Shown here piece after piece: positions 25,685 through 34,471 of a stretch of 64,000 bases of DNA; the stretch's first letter is position 1, and each line of letters begins with the position of its first letter. The stretch is taken from contig CACNSR010000002.1 of NCBI GenBank assembly GCA_902623175.1, positions 1 to 64,000 of the forward strand, given 5' to 3'. The DNA is from Halieaceae bacterium (GTDB lineage Bacteria > Pseudomonadota > Gammaproteobacteria > Pseudomonadales > Halieaceae). Made by a program: the position numbers and the translations under genes. The notes beneath the pieces are model-generated. The model did no database searches. It saw nothing but the letters and a program-made list of their open reading frames with translations, and was not told the origin of the DNA.

Positions 25685-25711
25685 TGGCGGTTCGCGAGGG
25701 AGTCGAGCGTC

Positions 25712-27139
25712 TTGGATAAATTATTGAAGTTTTACATTAACGGAGAATGGGTGAATCCACTCTCCGCCGATAGGATGCCAGTGCTTAATCCTGCTTCAGT
25801 CGAACAGGTTGGCGAGGTGGCGTTGGGTGGTGAGGCAGACGTGGACCGAGCGGTTGCTGCAGCTGCGGCTGCTTTTGATCAATTCAGCCTGTCCAATAAG
25901 GCAGAGCGGCTCGATTTGCTGGCTCGTATTAGAGCGGTGACAGAACGCCGGTTTGAGGAGCTTGCGCAGGCCATGCGTCTAGAGATGGGCGCGCCCATTA
26001 CGATGGCCAGAGAAGCGCAGGCCGACGCCGCGATTGGGCACCTCGATGGCTTTGTTGCGGCACTGGAACAGCTAGAGGAGCAAGAGCGGTTTGAAAACGG
26101 CGAGGTGCTGCTTAGGGAGCCGATTGGTGTCTGTGGTCTGATTACGCCCTGGAATTGGCCGATGAATCAGGTCGTGCTCAAAGTGCTTCCTGTCATTGCC
26201 ACAGGCTGTACGTGCGTGCTCAAACCCAGTGAACATACCCCTGTCTCGGCCCTGATTTACGCGGAGATCCTCGATGAGGCCGGCGTGCCTGCGGGTGTTT
26301 TTAATCTGGTGAATGGCGTCGGTCCCGTAGTGGGCGGTGCGTTGTCTCGTCACCCCGATGTGCAAATGATGTCGTTTACCGGGTCAACCCGAGCCGGTAC
26401 TGCGGTGACCCGCGACGCGGCTGACTCGGTGAAGCGCGTCACCCTCGAGCTCGGTGGAAAATCGCCCAACCTGGTATTTGCCGACTGCGACCTTGAGGAG
26501 CGGGTTACGCAATCCGTTGCCGAGTGCATGTTTAACACGGGGCAGTCTTGTGATGCACCGACGCGGCTCTTGGTAGAGCGGTCCTGCTACGACGAAGTCG
26601 TCGAGATTGCTCGGCGCGCGGCAGAAGCCACCGCTGTGGGAAATCCGGAAGAGGAGGGCGATCACATCGGCCCGTTGTTTGATCAGATTCAGTTTGATCG
26701 CGTGCAAAACATGATTCAGGTCGGTATTGATGAGGGTGCCAATCTGATCGCTGGTGGCATGGGCCGGCCGGAGGGCTTTGAGGCAGGATGGTTTGTTCGA
26801 CCCACCATTTTCGCTGACGTGAACAACACCATGCGGGTGGCCAGAGAAGAAATCTTTGGCCCTGTTCTAGCCATTATTCCCTTCGACACCGAAGAAGAGG
26901 CGGTCGAGATAGCGAACGATACGCCCTATGGTCTCGCCGCGTATGTTCAGACCGGTAGCGCTGAGCGCGCAGCGAGATTGTCACGATCGTTGAGAGCGGG
27001 TGCAGTGCACATTAATGGTGGCGCCTACGAATACGGCTCCCCGTTTGGCGGCTACAAAGCCTCGGGTAACGGTCGGGAAGGCGGAGACATGGGGCTCGAA
27101 GACTTTCTCGAAACTAAAATGGTGCATGGATTGGCGTGA
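25712..27139 (+). CDS. NAD(P)-dependent aldehyde dehydrogenase
   Basis: 475 residues from TTG 25712, chosen because the in-frame alternatives are further inside the protein and a GAGGGAG sequence sits 9 bp upstream. The ALDH fold is complete: PWNWPMNQ, the glutamate in ELGGKSPNLVF (about 248), the catalytic Cys in NTGQSCDAPTR (about 282), EEIFGPVL (about 378) and PFGGYKASGNGREGG. It oxidises an aldehyde to the acid in the cytoplasm. Downstream and convergent is dmdA, so it may act on aldehydes from DMSP/methylthio metabolism, but this is unproven. Confidence 0.9.
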   Translation: MDKLLKFYINGEWVNPLSADRMPVLNPASVEQVGEVALGGEADVDRAVAAAAAAFDQFSLSNKAERLDLLARIRAVTERRFEELAQAMRLEMGAPITMAREAQADAAIGHLDGFVAALEQLEEQERFENGEVLLREPIGVCGLITPWNWPMNQVVLKVLPVIATGCTCVLKPSEHTPVSALIYAEILDEAGVPAGVFNLVNGVGPVVGGALSRHPDVQMMSFTGSTRAGTAVTRDAADSVKRVTLELGGKSPNLVFADCDLEERVTQSVAECMFNTGQSCDAPTRLLVERSCYDEVVEIARRAAEATAVGNPEEEGDHIGPLFDQIQFDRVQNMIQVGIDEGANLIAGGMGRPEGFEAGWFVRPTIFADVNNTMRVAREEIFGPVLAIIPFDTEEEAVEIANDTPYGLAAYVQTGSAERAARLSRSLRAGAVHINGGAYEYGSPFGGYKASGNGREGGDMGLEDFLETKMVHGLA

Positions 27140-27146
27140 GCCTTGC

Positions 27147-27165
27147 GGCGAGTTTAGTTCTCGCC
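27147..27165. terminator. Hairpin between convergent aldehyde dehydrogenase and dmdA genes
   Basis: GGCGAG-TTTAGTT-CTCGCC, a perfect 6-bp stem in the 14-bp gap and the very end of dmdA. It could end transcription from either side; no long U-tract. Confidence 0.4.
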
Positions 27166-28275
27166 GGTTTGCCAATCCTTATCTGCAATGCGCCCTGTCA
27201 CGATGCCATCAGGCAACGCAATCGCGAGCTCTGTGCCCACCTCAGAGTGGTCGCTGGGCACGTAGCCCATGCCGACGTTGCACTCGAGCCGCGGAGAATA
27301 GGTAATGCTAGTCACGCAGCCGGTGAGTTCTGTCCCAGCTAAGGTGATGGGATAGGTTTCCCGGGGATTGCGCGCTGGATCGCCCCGTACGACAAGCCTG
27401 ACCATTTTTAGCGGGCAGCCCGCTTCTGCGATCCGTCCCAGCGCCTCCCGGCCTAGGTAGTCAGCGGTTTTACCTAATTTAAAGAAACGGTCCAGCCCTG
27501 ACTCAATCGGGTTGTTGTCGAGCGTCATGTCGTTGCCGTAGGAAAGCAGGCCGGTCTCGATCCGGTCGATCAAATTGGGGCAGCCTGGGCGCAGATTTAG
27601 ATCGGCGCCGGCTTCGGTCACGATGTCCCACAAGCGCTCCCCTTCGGACGAATCGCTCAGGTAGAGCTCAAAGCCTCCCTGACCACTCCAGCCCGTGCGA
27701 GCGATTACCAGTGGTATACCGGCAATCTGTGTCTCAATGAAGCGGAAGAACCGGATATCTCCGACGCGCTCGTCGATCAGTCGGCTCAGCAAAGTTTCTG
27801 ACTTGGGGCCTTGAATTGAAAGGGGGAATACGTCTGGATCGCAGACTTCGACATCGAAGCCCGCGCCAACAGCTAGTCCTTTGACCCAGAGCAATACGTC
27901 AGAGTCCGAGATCGATAGCCAGAACCGGTCGGGTGCCAGGCACAAGATAATGGGATCGTTGATGATGCCGGCCTTTTCGTCGATCAGCGGCACATACATG
28001 CACTGCCCGGGCACAATCTTGGAAAGATCTCTCGGGGTCAGATACTCAGCGAGCTTGAGTGCATCAGGCCCCATGATCTCGACCTGAACCTGACAGGCTA
28101 CGTCCCAGATCTGAACATGCTCTCTGAGGTGCCAATAGTCCTCTTCAAGCGACGCATAAACTGAGGGCAGTACCACATGGTTATAGACTGACGCCCCCGT
28201 AGCGCCTTTGTGGGAGCGCGTTTCGAAAGGGGATTTACGAAGTCGACGTGATAAGAAAAGAGCAGGCGCTGTCAT
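27154..28275 (-). CDS. dmdA: Dimethylsulfoniopropionate demethylase DmdA (GcvT-fold)
   Basis: About 373 residues from the Met at 28275 (MTAPALFLSRRLRKSPFETR); an alternative Met at 28302 adds nine residues. A tetrahydrofolate-dependent demethylase of the GcvT family that converts DMSP to methylmercaptopropionate. Segments typical of DmdA: SLEEDYWHLREHVQIWDV, LTPRDLSKIVPGQCMYVPL, FWLSISDSDVLLWVKGL, QGPKSE, RTGWSGQGGFELYL and GLLSYGNDMT. These match DmdA better than the glycine-cleavage T-protein or sarcosine oxidase. A divergent Fe-alcohol dehydrogenase and an SSS symporter follow upstream. Confidence 0.75.
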   Translation of the reverse strand: MTAPALFLSRRLRKSPFETRSHKGATGASVYNHVVLPSVYASLEEDYWHLREHVQIWDVACQVQVEIMGPDALKLAEYLTPRDLSKIVPGQCMYVPLIDEKAGIINDPIILCLAPDRFWLSISDSDVLLWVKGLAVGAGFDVEVCDPDVFPLSIQGPKSETLLSRLIDERVGDIRFFRFIETQIAGIPLVIARTGWSGQGGFELYLSDSSEGERLWDIVTEAGADLNLRPGCPNLIDRIETGLLSYGNDMTLDNNPIESGLDRFFKLGKTADYLGREALGRIAEAGCPLKMVRLVVRGDPARNPRETYPITLAGTELTGCVTSITYSPRLECNVGMGYVPSDHSEVGTELAIALPDGIVTGRIADKDWQTGEN

Positions 28276-28536
28276 TGATAACACTCTCGTGGCTGGTGCC
28301 AAAGTTTCTGGGGCTCCCCAGATTTAGCATGTTTGAATTGTGATGCGCTCTGGTAGCGGTCTTTTTATTGGGCGCCCCGCAAGGCGTGATATCGTTCGCC
28401 CTAGATGAGCTTACATTGGCGAAAATATAAGCAAAGCGCGCCGCCGATGCATCTCATTCTTCATCAAATGGATCAGTTCTTTCTACTGCGAGAGATGCGA
28501 AATAAGAGTGAATCTGGCCTAAGGTATGAGCGGCAA

Positions 28537-29721
28537 ATGACTGATAAAAAGAGGGAAAAGCTGCTCGCTAATCATGATTGGTCGTTCCCCGTTCCGATTG
28601 CCTACGGGCCCGGGCGCCTGAAAACCCTGGCGCAGCAGGCATCGGATTTGGCTTTGGCGCATCCTCTTATCGTGACGGATAAGGGTTCTGCAGCGCTGCC
28701 TTTCATAGAGACCCTTCAACAAGTCCTTCGCAGTGCAGACATCGAAAGTGAGGTGTTTTCTGAGGTCGCGCCTAATCCCAGAGACTCTGACATTGCGTTA
28801 GCTCGGGAGACCTTTCGCCAAGGTGGGCATGACAGTGTCATTGCTATCGGCGGGGGTAGTGGAATGGACGCCGGAAAGGCTACTGCTCTGACGGCCAACA
28901 ACGACTGCGACGTTTGGCAATTCGATTTTGACAGGGACGTTCCGGAATTGCCTGCCGGTCATGCGTTTCCGAAGCTAATTTGCATTCCAACCACAGCGGG
29001 CACAGGGGCCGAAACTGAAAGCACGGCGATGATCACCCATACGGATCGCGGCATGAAACTGTGCGTCTGGCACCCGGACCTCAAACCGTCACTGACGCTG
29101 CTAGACCCCGAGATCACCCTAGGCTTACCGTCCCCGCTCACTGCCTGGACCGGCGTGGACGCTATGGTGCATGCCATTGAGGCCTACTGTGTTCCGGACT
29201 ATCACCCTATGTGTGACGGCATTGCGCTGGAAGCACTCGAGTTGATTGGGCGTTGGTTGCCCACTGCGGTGGCGACCCCAAACAGTATGATAGCCCGGGG
29301 AGGGATGCAGATCGGCGCCTGTCTCGCTGGGATATCGTTCCTGAAAGGGCTCGGACTGGTGCATGCCATCAGTCATATGGTGGGCGCCGAGTATGACACG
29401 CATCACGGACTCACCAATGCCGTCGTGCTGCCCGCGGTGCTGCGCTATAACGCACCGACTCTTCAGGATAAGTGGCCGGCCATGTCCCGTGCTCTGGGTT
29501 TGCAGCAGGCTGACTTCGAGACGTTCCACGCAACAATCTGTGGATTGTTGGATCAGCTCGCGATTCCGGTGACGTTGTCCGAGTTGGGCGTGCCGGTTGA
29601 GGCCGCGGGTCGTCTGGCAGAAAAGGCACACCAGGACGCGGCGGCGGGAACCAACCCACGTCCAGCAGATGTAGGCACCATCGAGCGTCTGATTGTTGAG
29701 GCGATTACGGTCGGCCGATGA
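28537..29721 (+). CDS. Iron-containing alcohol dehydrogenase
   Basis: 394 residues from ATG 28537 (MTDKKREKLLANHDWSFPVP); an upstream start at 28405 gives a non-family N-terminus. Family III ADH: cofactor-binding GGGSGMDAGKA (about 105-115), TTAGTGAETESTAMITH (about 150-166) and a metal-site region (VDAMVHAIEAY, ISHMVGAEYDTHHGLTNAV). It oxidises or reduces an alcohol/aldehyde pair with NAD(P). DddB of the DMSP lyase pathway belongs to this family, and DmdA is divergent next to it, so a DMSP-related role is possible. The stop overlaps a micro-ORF start. Confidence 0.88.
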   Translation: MTDKKREKLLANHDWSFPVPIAYGPGRLKTLAQQASDLALAHPLIVTDKGSAALPFIETLQQVLRSADIESEVFSEVAPNPRDSDIALARETFRQGGHDSVIAIGGGSGMDAGKATALTANNDCDVWQFDFDRDVPELPAGHAFPKLICIPTTAGTGAETESTAMITHTDRGMKLCVWHPDLKPSLTLLDPEITLGLPSPLTAWTGVDAMVHAIEAYCVPDYHPMCDGIALEALELIGRWLPTAVATPNSMIARGGMQIGACLAGISFLKGLGLVHAISHMVGAEYDTHHGLTNAVVLPAVLRYNAPTLQDKWPAMSRALGLQQADFETFHATICGLLDQLAIPVTLSELGVPVEAAGRLAEKAHQDAAAGTNPRPADVGTIERLIVEAITVGR

Positions 29722-29813
29722 TCAACGAGGTGAACACTGATCGTTACGCTGTGGGTTATGCCCTCGCGACGATTGGTCTCATTGCGGTTGACGGTCCGCT
29801 CGCACGCTTATGA
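29718..29813 (+). CDS. Micro-ORF (31 aa) bridging Fe-ADH and the SSS symporter
   Basis: ATG 29718 overlaps the Fe-ADH stop (ATGA) and its own stop overlaps the SSS start (ATGA), so it is stitched exactly between the two. It encodes MINEVNTDRYAVGYALATIG and 11 more residues, including a short hydrophobic stretch. It may be a small transporter subunit, or only a coupling leader. Much shorter than DUF4212/DUF997-type partners. Confidence 0.4.
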   Translation: MINEVNTDRYAVGYALATIGLIAVDGPLARL

Positions 29814-31474
29814 ATAGCTTTCAGCTGGGTATTGTGGCTAGTCTGGCCTGTTATCTAGCGATTGGTTGGTATGCTGGAAAGCGTGTCCGGCATTTGGAAG
29901 ATTTTTTTGTCGCCGGGCGGAATGCGCCGACCATATTGATTCTGGGTACCTTGGTCGCCAGTTTCATGAGCACTAATGCCTTCATGGGGGAGGCGGGCAT
30001 GTCGTATCAGGGGCACGCGCCACTCGTGATTATCATGACCTGCTTCAATTGTCTCGGTTACATCGTTGGCGCGGTATTTTTTGGTCGCTATCTGCGTCGC
30101 AGTCAAGCATTGACCGTCCCCGCTTTTTTCCGGGCGCGCTTTAATAGCCGACGCATTCAGATGTTTGCTGGTATTTCCATTGTCGCAGGGCTCTCTGCTT
30201 ACTTGCTCGCAGTCACTTGGGGTATGGCGCTTATCATCACTGAGGTCACCGGATTCAGCGAGGTGGCGGCCATACTGCTGGTATGGGTCAGCTACACGCT
30301 GTTCACGCTGTACTCGGGCTCTCGCGGCGTCATCTTGACCGATACGGTGATGTTCCTGCTGTTCTCAGGAATTATCGTGATCACCTGTTTTTTCATTGTT
30401 GACGCGGCGGGTGGTTGGTTCAGCGCAATCGAATCTCTAGCGGTGTATGAGGCGAAGCCGGGGATCATCGCCTGGCATGGCCGGATAGGGCCTGATGTCT
30501 ATTGGCAGACAAAGTGGGAAGCGCTCATCTGGGCGAGCATCCTTGGTGTGGCGTGGGGCATCGTGGTAGCGGTGAGTCCCTGGCAGACGAGCCGCTATCT
30601 CATGGCGAGAAGCGAACACGTAGTGCTGCGGTCGGCCTGCGGTGCATTGATTGCCATGCTGCTGTTATATCTGATTACCAACTTCGCGGCTGCGACAGTG
30701 AATTTGATTAACCCCGACATCACACCCGCCGAGAGCACCATGATTTGGGTCGCGATGAATTTACTGCCCACTTTATTAGGGGCGATCCTGATATGCGGAG
30801 TGCTGGCGGCTGGGCTGTCCTCTGCCTCAACTTTTCTGTCGCTGGTGGGTTTTAGCGTTAGTCACGACATTCTGGGGAGCGGGAATGAGCAGGTTGCTGA
30901 AGGGGCCGGCAATAATGCTGAGAGCCGCATGCACTTGAGAGCAGCGAGGTTGGCCATGTTGATGGTGGGCCTGACCGTAATTGGCTTGGCGCTCTTGCTG
31001 CCGCGCAATATTTATTGGCTTACTCACTTCGCAGGCCCGCTGTTTGCGTCTTCCTGGGGCGTCGTGGCATTTATGAGTATTTGGAGCGGGCGACTCACAG
31101 AGGCGGGCGCCTTCTGGGGCATGGCGGCGGGGTTTGGTGTGAACGTGACCATGAATGCCCTCTCTCTCGGAGGTTGGGTGCAGTGGCCGGTCGTAGCTGA
31201 TCCGATTCTCGTAGGTGTGGTTAGTAGCTATCTCGTGGTGCGGGTGGTATCGAATTTGGGCCCGGTCTCCATGCACGAGGCAACGTATCGCGAGGCACTT
31301 CATACCATGCCGCCACAGGAGCGGGACCCCGCAGTTGTCCAGCAGACCTTAGTATGGCCAAAGATCATGGTAGCGATGGGAGCGGTGATAGCTGTGGCGT
31401 TGACCCTGTTTTACGCCCTGCCTTATCAAGCAGCGATCGCAAGTGTCGAGCAGATGGTGTGGGAAGAAGAATGA
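29810..31474 (+). CDS. Sodium:solute symporter family (SSS) transporter
   Basis: 554 residues, about 13 membrane helices. N-terminal FQLGIVASLACYLAIGWYAG and KRVRHLEDFFVAGRN (about 24-38) are typical of the SSS family (PutP/PanF class), as are FMSTNAFMGEAGM and a late GVLAAGLSSASTFLSLVGF segment (about 326-344) near the sodium site. Na+-driven uptake of an organic solute; substrate unknown. The start overlaps the preceding micro-ORF, and a second small ORF overlaps its stop. Confidence 0.88.
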   Translation: MNSFQLGIVASLACYLAIGWYAGKRVRHLEDFFVAGRNAPTILILGTLVASFMSTNAFMGEAGMSYQGHAPLVIIMTCFNCLGYIVGAVFFGRYLRRSQALTVPAFFRARFNSRRIQMFAGISIVAGLSAYLLAVTWGMALIITEVTGFSEVAAILLVWVSYTLFTLYSGSRGVILTDTVMFLLFSGIIVITCFFIVDAAGGWFSAIESLAVYEAKPGIIAWHGRIGPDVYWQTKWEALIWASILGVAWGIVVAVSPWQTSRYLMARSEHVVLRSACGALIAMLLLYLITNFAAATVNLINPDITPAESTMIWVAMNLLPTLLGAILICGVLAAGLSSASTFLSLVGFSVSHDILGSGNEQVAEGAGNNAESRMHLRAARLAMLMVGLTVIGLALLLPRNIYWLTHFAGPLFASSWGVVAFMSIWSGRLTEAGAFWGMAAGFGVNVTMNALSLGGWVQWPVVADPILVGVVSSYLVVRVVSNLGPVSMHEATYREALHTMPPQERDPAVVQQTLVWPKIMVAMGAVIAVALTLFYALPYQAAIASVEQMVWEEE

Positions 31475-31590
31475 TGAGTGGAGAGGTGGTGCTGGCGCTT
31501 GCTTACGGATTGGTCCTGACGATTTCGGGCCTTTGGGTATGGCGGCGAGTGGTCAAGGATTATCTCCATCACAAAGGCGACGAGGAGTAG
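31471..31590 (+). CDS. Small single-span membrane protein (39 aa) overlapping the SSS stop
   Basis: ATGATGAGT at 31471 overlaps the SSS stop codon. The product, MMSGEVVLALAYGLVLTISG and 19 more residues, has one TM helix (about 4-25) followed by a basic cytoplasmic tail (RRVVKDYLHHKGDEE), a very plausible transporter small subunit. Small partner proteins are known for other Na+ transporters (for example MetS beside MetP), but this one is not recognised as a member. Confidence 0.65.
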   Translation: MMSGEVVLALAYGLVLTISGLWVWRRVVKDYLHHKGDEE

Positions 31591-31733
31591 TAACTCACGA
31601 CCCCAGTGTCGGTTCTATCGATGTTGCGAGCGCCAAGAGGGCGCCACCGCTTCGTTGGCGCTTGGAGGCGCTGGTGTGCAATTGTTGCTGATGCGGATAG
31701 AGTAGGGCACATAGACACGATGGAGGCGATGCG

Positions 31734-32069
31734 ATGAACGAAGTGCTCTCCTTTGACGACGAGGCGCAAGCTTACGAAGAGATCGAGGCCATGGGCTATC
31801 ACGCGATGGCATTCGATTTTCCCGCTGAGGAAAACGAATTGCATTGGCACGAAGTTGATTCGGTGCTTTACGTCACCGGTGGTGAGCTTACGGTATGGGT
31901 AGACGGCGAGGATGACTCGGTCACTTGTCAGCGTGGCGCAAAGATTATTGCTACGGCGGGCACGGTTCACAGAGAGCAAACGCCCGGTTACAGCGCCATC
32001 ATTGGTTTTTCTGTTGCGCCTGAATCGCTGACTCAGTCTATTAACAAGCCACTGCCGGTTTCGCTTTGA
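31734..32069 (+). CDS. Cupin-domain protein
   Basis: 111 residues, a single small β-barrel. Metal-site pattern ENELHWHEVDSVLYVTGGEL (HxH plus a downstream E, then H in GTVHREQTPG). Could be a metal-dependent isomerase, dioxygenase, lyase or a sensor. DMSP-lyase cupins (DddQ/DddW) exist, and DmdA is in the neighbourhood, but the motifs do not settle membership. About 140 bp after the small membrane protein. Confidence 0.75.
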   Translation: MNEVLSFDDEAQAYEEIEAMGYHAMAFDFPAEENELHWHEVDSVLYVTGGELTVWVDGEDDSVTCQRGAKIIATAGTVHREQTPGYSAIIGFSVAPESLTQSINKPLPVSL

Positions 32070-32352
32070 GGCAATCGCTGGATGTTACGATCTCTCGGCC
32101 GGTTCCAATCGGCGCGGCACACTGAGAGATATCAGCGTTGGCTACGAGGACCGCAATGGCCCGCAGTATGGTTGGAAAGAAGCTCATCCGCTGACGCCCA
32201 TTTCGCAGCCACGGAGCGATGACACTGGTTTGGTGCTCCCCCTTAAATGGGCCTCAGATAACCAGCGTGTTCGAGTACGCTTGCGCTTTGACATGCACAG
32301 CGAGGATGAGAGCAGCATCGAGCATATCGCTATCTTGACGCCAGGTGCGTGA
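32032..32352 (+). pseudogene. C-terminal remnant of an unidentified gene
   Basis: An open frame with no start codon runs from 32032 (overlapping the cupin end) to TGA at 32350-32352. The sequence reads like real protein (TLRDISVGYEDRNGPQYGWK, then LVLPLKWASDNQRVRVRLRF, ending EHIAILTPGA). No Met, GTG or TTG lies at a sensible upstream position and no RBS is seen. It looks like the tail of a gene whose front half has been lost. Family unknown. Confidence 0.45.
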
Positions 32353-32429
32353 TCACCAAAACCTGTAGATTAATTGCACTGGCAATAACTTACTTTCGCT
32401 AAAGAGAGTATTGGCGACGGACTCTTCTC

Positions 32430-33221
32430 TCAGGCAACAACCCAACGAATCGCATTTTCCACCAGACGTCGATAGTGGGGTGATGAATAAGTCTCAGGCC
32501 CATCACCCGGCTGCAGATACACGACTCGGCTGTTTTCAACCGTCTTTGTCCAGCCAATCAGGTTCGGACCTTCTGGGTGAGGCCAGTCGTCATTGCAGAA
32601 CATGTTGCCAGTTACCGCGTGATGAGCGGAGTAGAAATGCTCGCGATCAAAGATGTGACCGCTAGTGAGCAGGGGATCAATGCTATCTTCGAATACTTCG
32701 TACAAGTACAGCTCATCCTTGAGTGCGAAGGCATTATTCAGGCCCTCGGTAACGGGGTGGGATGTACCCACTACCTGCACAGAGTGGGACACATCGTGCC
32801 GATAGCCCGAGTCGAGCACCGGTTGACCGCGGCATTCGTTGGGCAGATAAAAAAAGCGTCCACCAATTACCTCGCCGTAATCCGGCCAGAGGGGCCAGCC
32901 AGCGATTGCATGGTGTAAGAACACCATGCCCTTTCCCGCAGCCAGCAAGTCCATGAATCCTTGCTTGAACTCATCCGAAGGCGACACCAATCCCGGAGGT
33001 TGGGTACTGAAGTCGATTCCCGGCATGTCATAAAACACAAAGGCATCCCAAGGCACAGACGCGGTCGGATTCATGAATGATTGACTGGCGGGTTGCTCAA
33101 CGAGGGTGTGGCGGATGCCGTCAAAGGATTCAAATAGCTCGGCAAAAGCATCCCTTTCGAAAGGATGTCCCTTAACCGAAACGAGAATATTCAGGGGGCT
33201 GTGATAATCGATGATACCCAT
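32430..33221 (-). CDS. ThuA-like (glutamine-amidotransferase-fold) protein
   Basis: 263 residues. ThuA-family features: N-terminal ILVSVKGHPFERDAF, YDMPGIDF, GKGMVFLHHAIAGW (about 97-110), GGRFFY, HPVTEGL and the C-terminal SSPHYRRLVENAIRWV. ThuA proteins handle 3-keto sugars or trehalose-type compounds in rhizobia; in marine catabolic regions their substrate is mostly unknown. A second ThuA-like gene lies at 43105-43803. It lies downstream of the Rieske gene, same strand, 71 bp gap. Confidence 0.82.
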   Translation of the reverse strand: MGIIDYHSPLNILVSVKGHPFERDAFAELFESFDGIRHTLVEQPASQSFMNPTASVPWDAFVFYDMPGIDFSTQPPGLVSPSDEFKQGFMDLLAAGKGMVFLHHAIAGWPLWPDYGEVIGGRFFYLPNECRGQPVLDSGYRHDVSHSVQVVGTSHPVTEGLNNAFALKDELYLYEVFEDSIDPLLTSGHIFDREHFYSAHHAVTGNMFCNDDWPHPEGPNLIGWTKTVENSRVVYLQPGDGPETYSSPHYRRLVENAIRWVVA

Positions 33222-33292
33222 GGCGAGGATCCCTCATGGCAGTGCCAGAGGAGCTTAGTCGGCTAGACCGTTAGTCGCTAGCAAGGGAGTGG

Positions 33293-34435
33293 TCAGCCGG
33301 TGTTGCAGACAGTGGCAATGGATCGATGGTAGTGCTGAACTGCGGGTTCATTTCGGCCAATCAGAAAGCTCTCGTTAGCGCCAGAGAGCAGCGCGTCCTG
33401 TACCGTAGCTACCAGAGCGTAGTCCTCATCACGGACTGCTTGTAGCGTCATTTGGCTAAAGGTTTCTATTTCTTCAGCTTCTTGATCGTTGGCCGGTGTC
33501 TTGGCACTCAAAATGAGCTGGCGGGTCACAGTGGTAGTACTCGTCTCGCCCGGGAAAATGAAGCCGATCAGGCACTGGCCGCCAAGAATCGCGGAAATCG
33601 AAAGATTTGGAAACACCGAGTGCACCACGCGGATGTAGGCCTCGGGCGTCGTCCAGGTCTCAGGCGATGACTCATTGAGCTCACCGATATTTTTTCTGGC
33701 AATAGCCATTCGCTGATGAGCGCCCCAGGTATCGTGAACCAGCAGGTTGCCGACCGTATGCGGCCCCACGGTTTTGCCATGCACGCTGTCGTGGTGGTAG
33801 ATCTCCAGGTAGCCATCCAGGGTTGCCTTCCACCCAGCGCCAGAGAGATGGCGTTCAGTATAGAGATGCCAGTCGTGTAGTGCCTGATCCTCGAGCTTGT
33901 CTGCGAATTCACCCAGCCACTCACTCAGCTCAAATGTCTTGCCCGGGGTCAGGCAAACAAAAATGACCCCCGCGCTTTCATCGCAGGCCAGCTCCGTGAG
34001 GCCCATGCTGTCGCGATCGACATCGCCAAACGTCTCCTCCCCGTAAATGCCAACCAGCGCGCCGCGATTGTTGTAGGTCCAGGCGTGGTAAGGGCAGCTG
34101 AAGCGGGATTGGTGGCCTTTTTCCGCCTGACAGACCTTGGCCCCTCGGTGCCGGCAGACATTGATAAAGCAATGAACGCGCCCGTCGCGATCCCGGGTCA
34201 TCAGCAAAGGAATATCCATCACCGTCTGTGTCTGAAAGTCACCGGGTTCGGGTATCTCTAGCGACAGCGCCACCGCAATGGGAGACTCAAAAAAAACGGC
34301 CTGACGCTCCACTTGATACTGCTGCTCGTCGGTATAGGCGGAGAGAGGGATGCGCATCTGCGAGGGCGCCAGATCAGTGGTGCCCTCGTTGAAATGCTTC
34401 AGTGCGCGTGTGGCGAGCTCTAGCTCGTCAGACAT
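33293..34435 (-). CDS. Rieske non-heme iron oxygenase, large (alpha) subunit
   Basis: 380 residues. Rieske [2Fe-2S] site CRHRGAKVCQ and CPYHAWTY (C-x-H ... C-x2-H, about 88-113). The catalytic domain has the mononuclear iron histidines in YLEIYHHDSVHGKT (about 208-221). It inserts O2 into an aromatic ring or removes a methyl group; reductase and ferredoxin partners are not adjacent, though a 2Fe-2S ferredoxin gene is at 41986. No small (beta) subunit gene is nearby, so it resembles the alpha-only class. Confidence 0.88.
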   Translation of the reverse strand: MSDELELATRALKHFNEGTTDLAPSQMRIPLSAYTDEQQYQVERQAVFFESPIAVALSLEIPEPGDFQTQTVMDIPLLMTRDRDGRVHCFINVCRHRGAKVCQAEKGHQSRFSCPYHAWTYNNRGALVGIYGEETFGDVDRDSMGLTELACDESAGVIFVCLTPGKTFELSEWLGEFADKLEDQALHDWHLYTERHLSGAGWKATLDGYLEIYHHDSVHGKTVGPHTVGNLLVHDTWGAHQRMAIARKNIGELNESSPETWTTPEAYIRVVHSVFPNLSISAILGGQCLIGFIFPGETSTTTVTRQLILSAKTPANDQEAEEIETFSQMTLQAVRDEDYALVATVQDALLSGANESFLIGRNEPAVQHYHRSIATVCNTG

Positions 34436-34471
34436 AGCTTGCCCGCTGATTTGGCTTAATGCAGCATTTTA

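Noticed and set aside
31629-31662. AGCGCCAA/TTGGCGCT inverted repeat as terminator
   Set aside because: Long 18-nt loop and no U-tract; not reported as a terminator.
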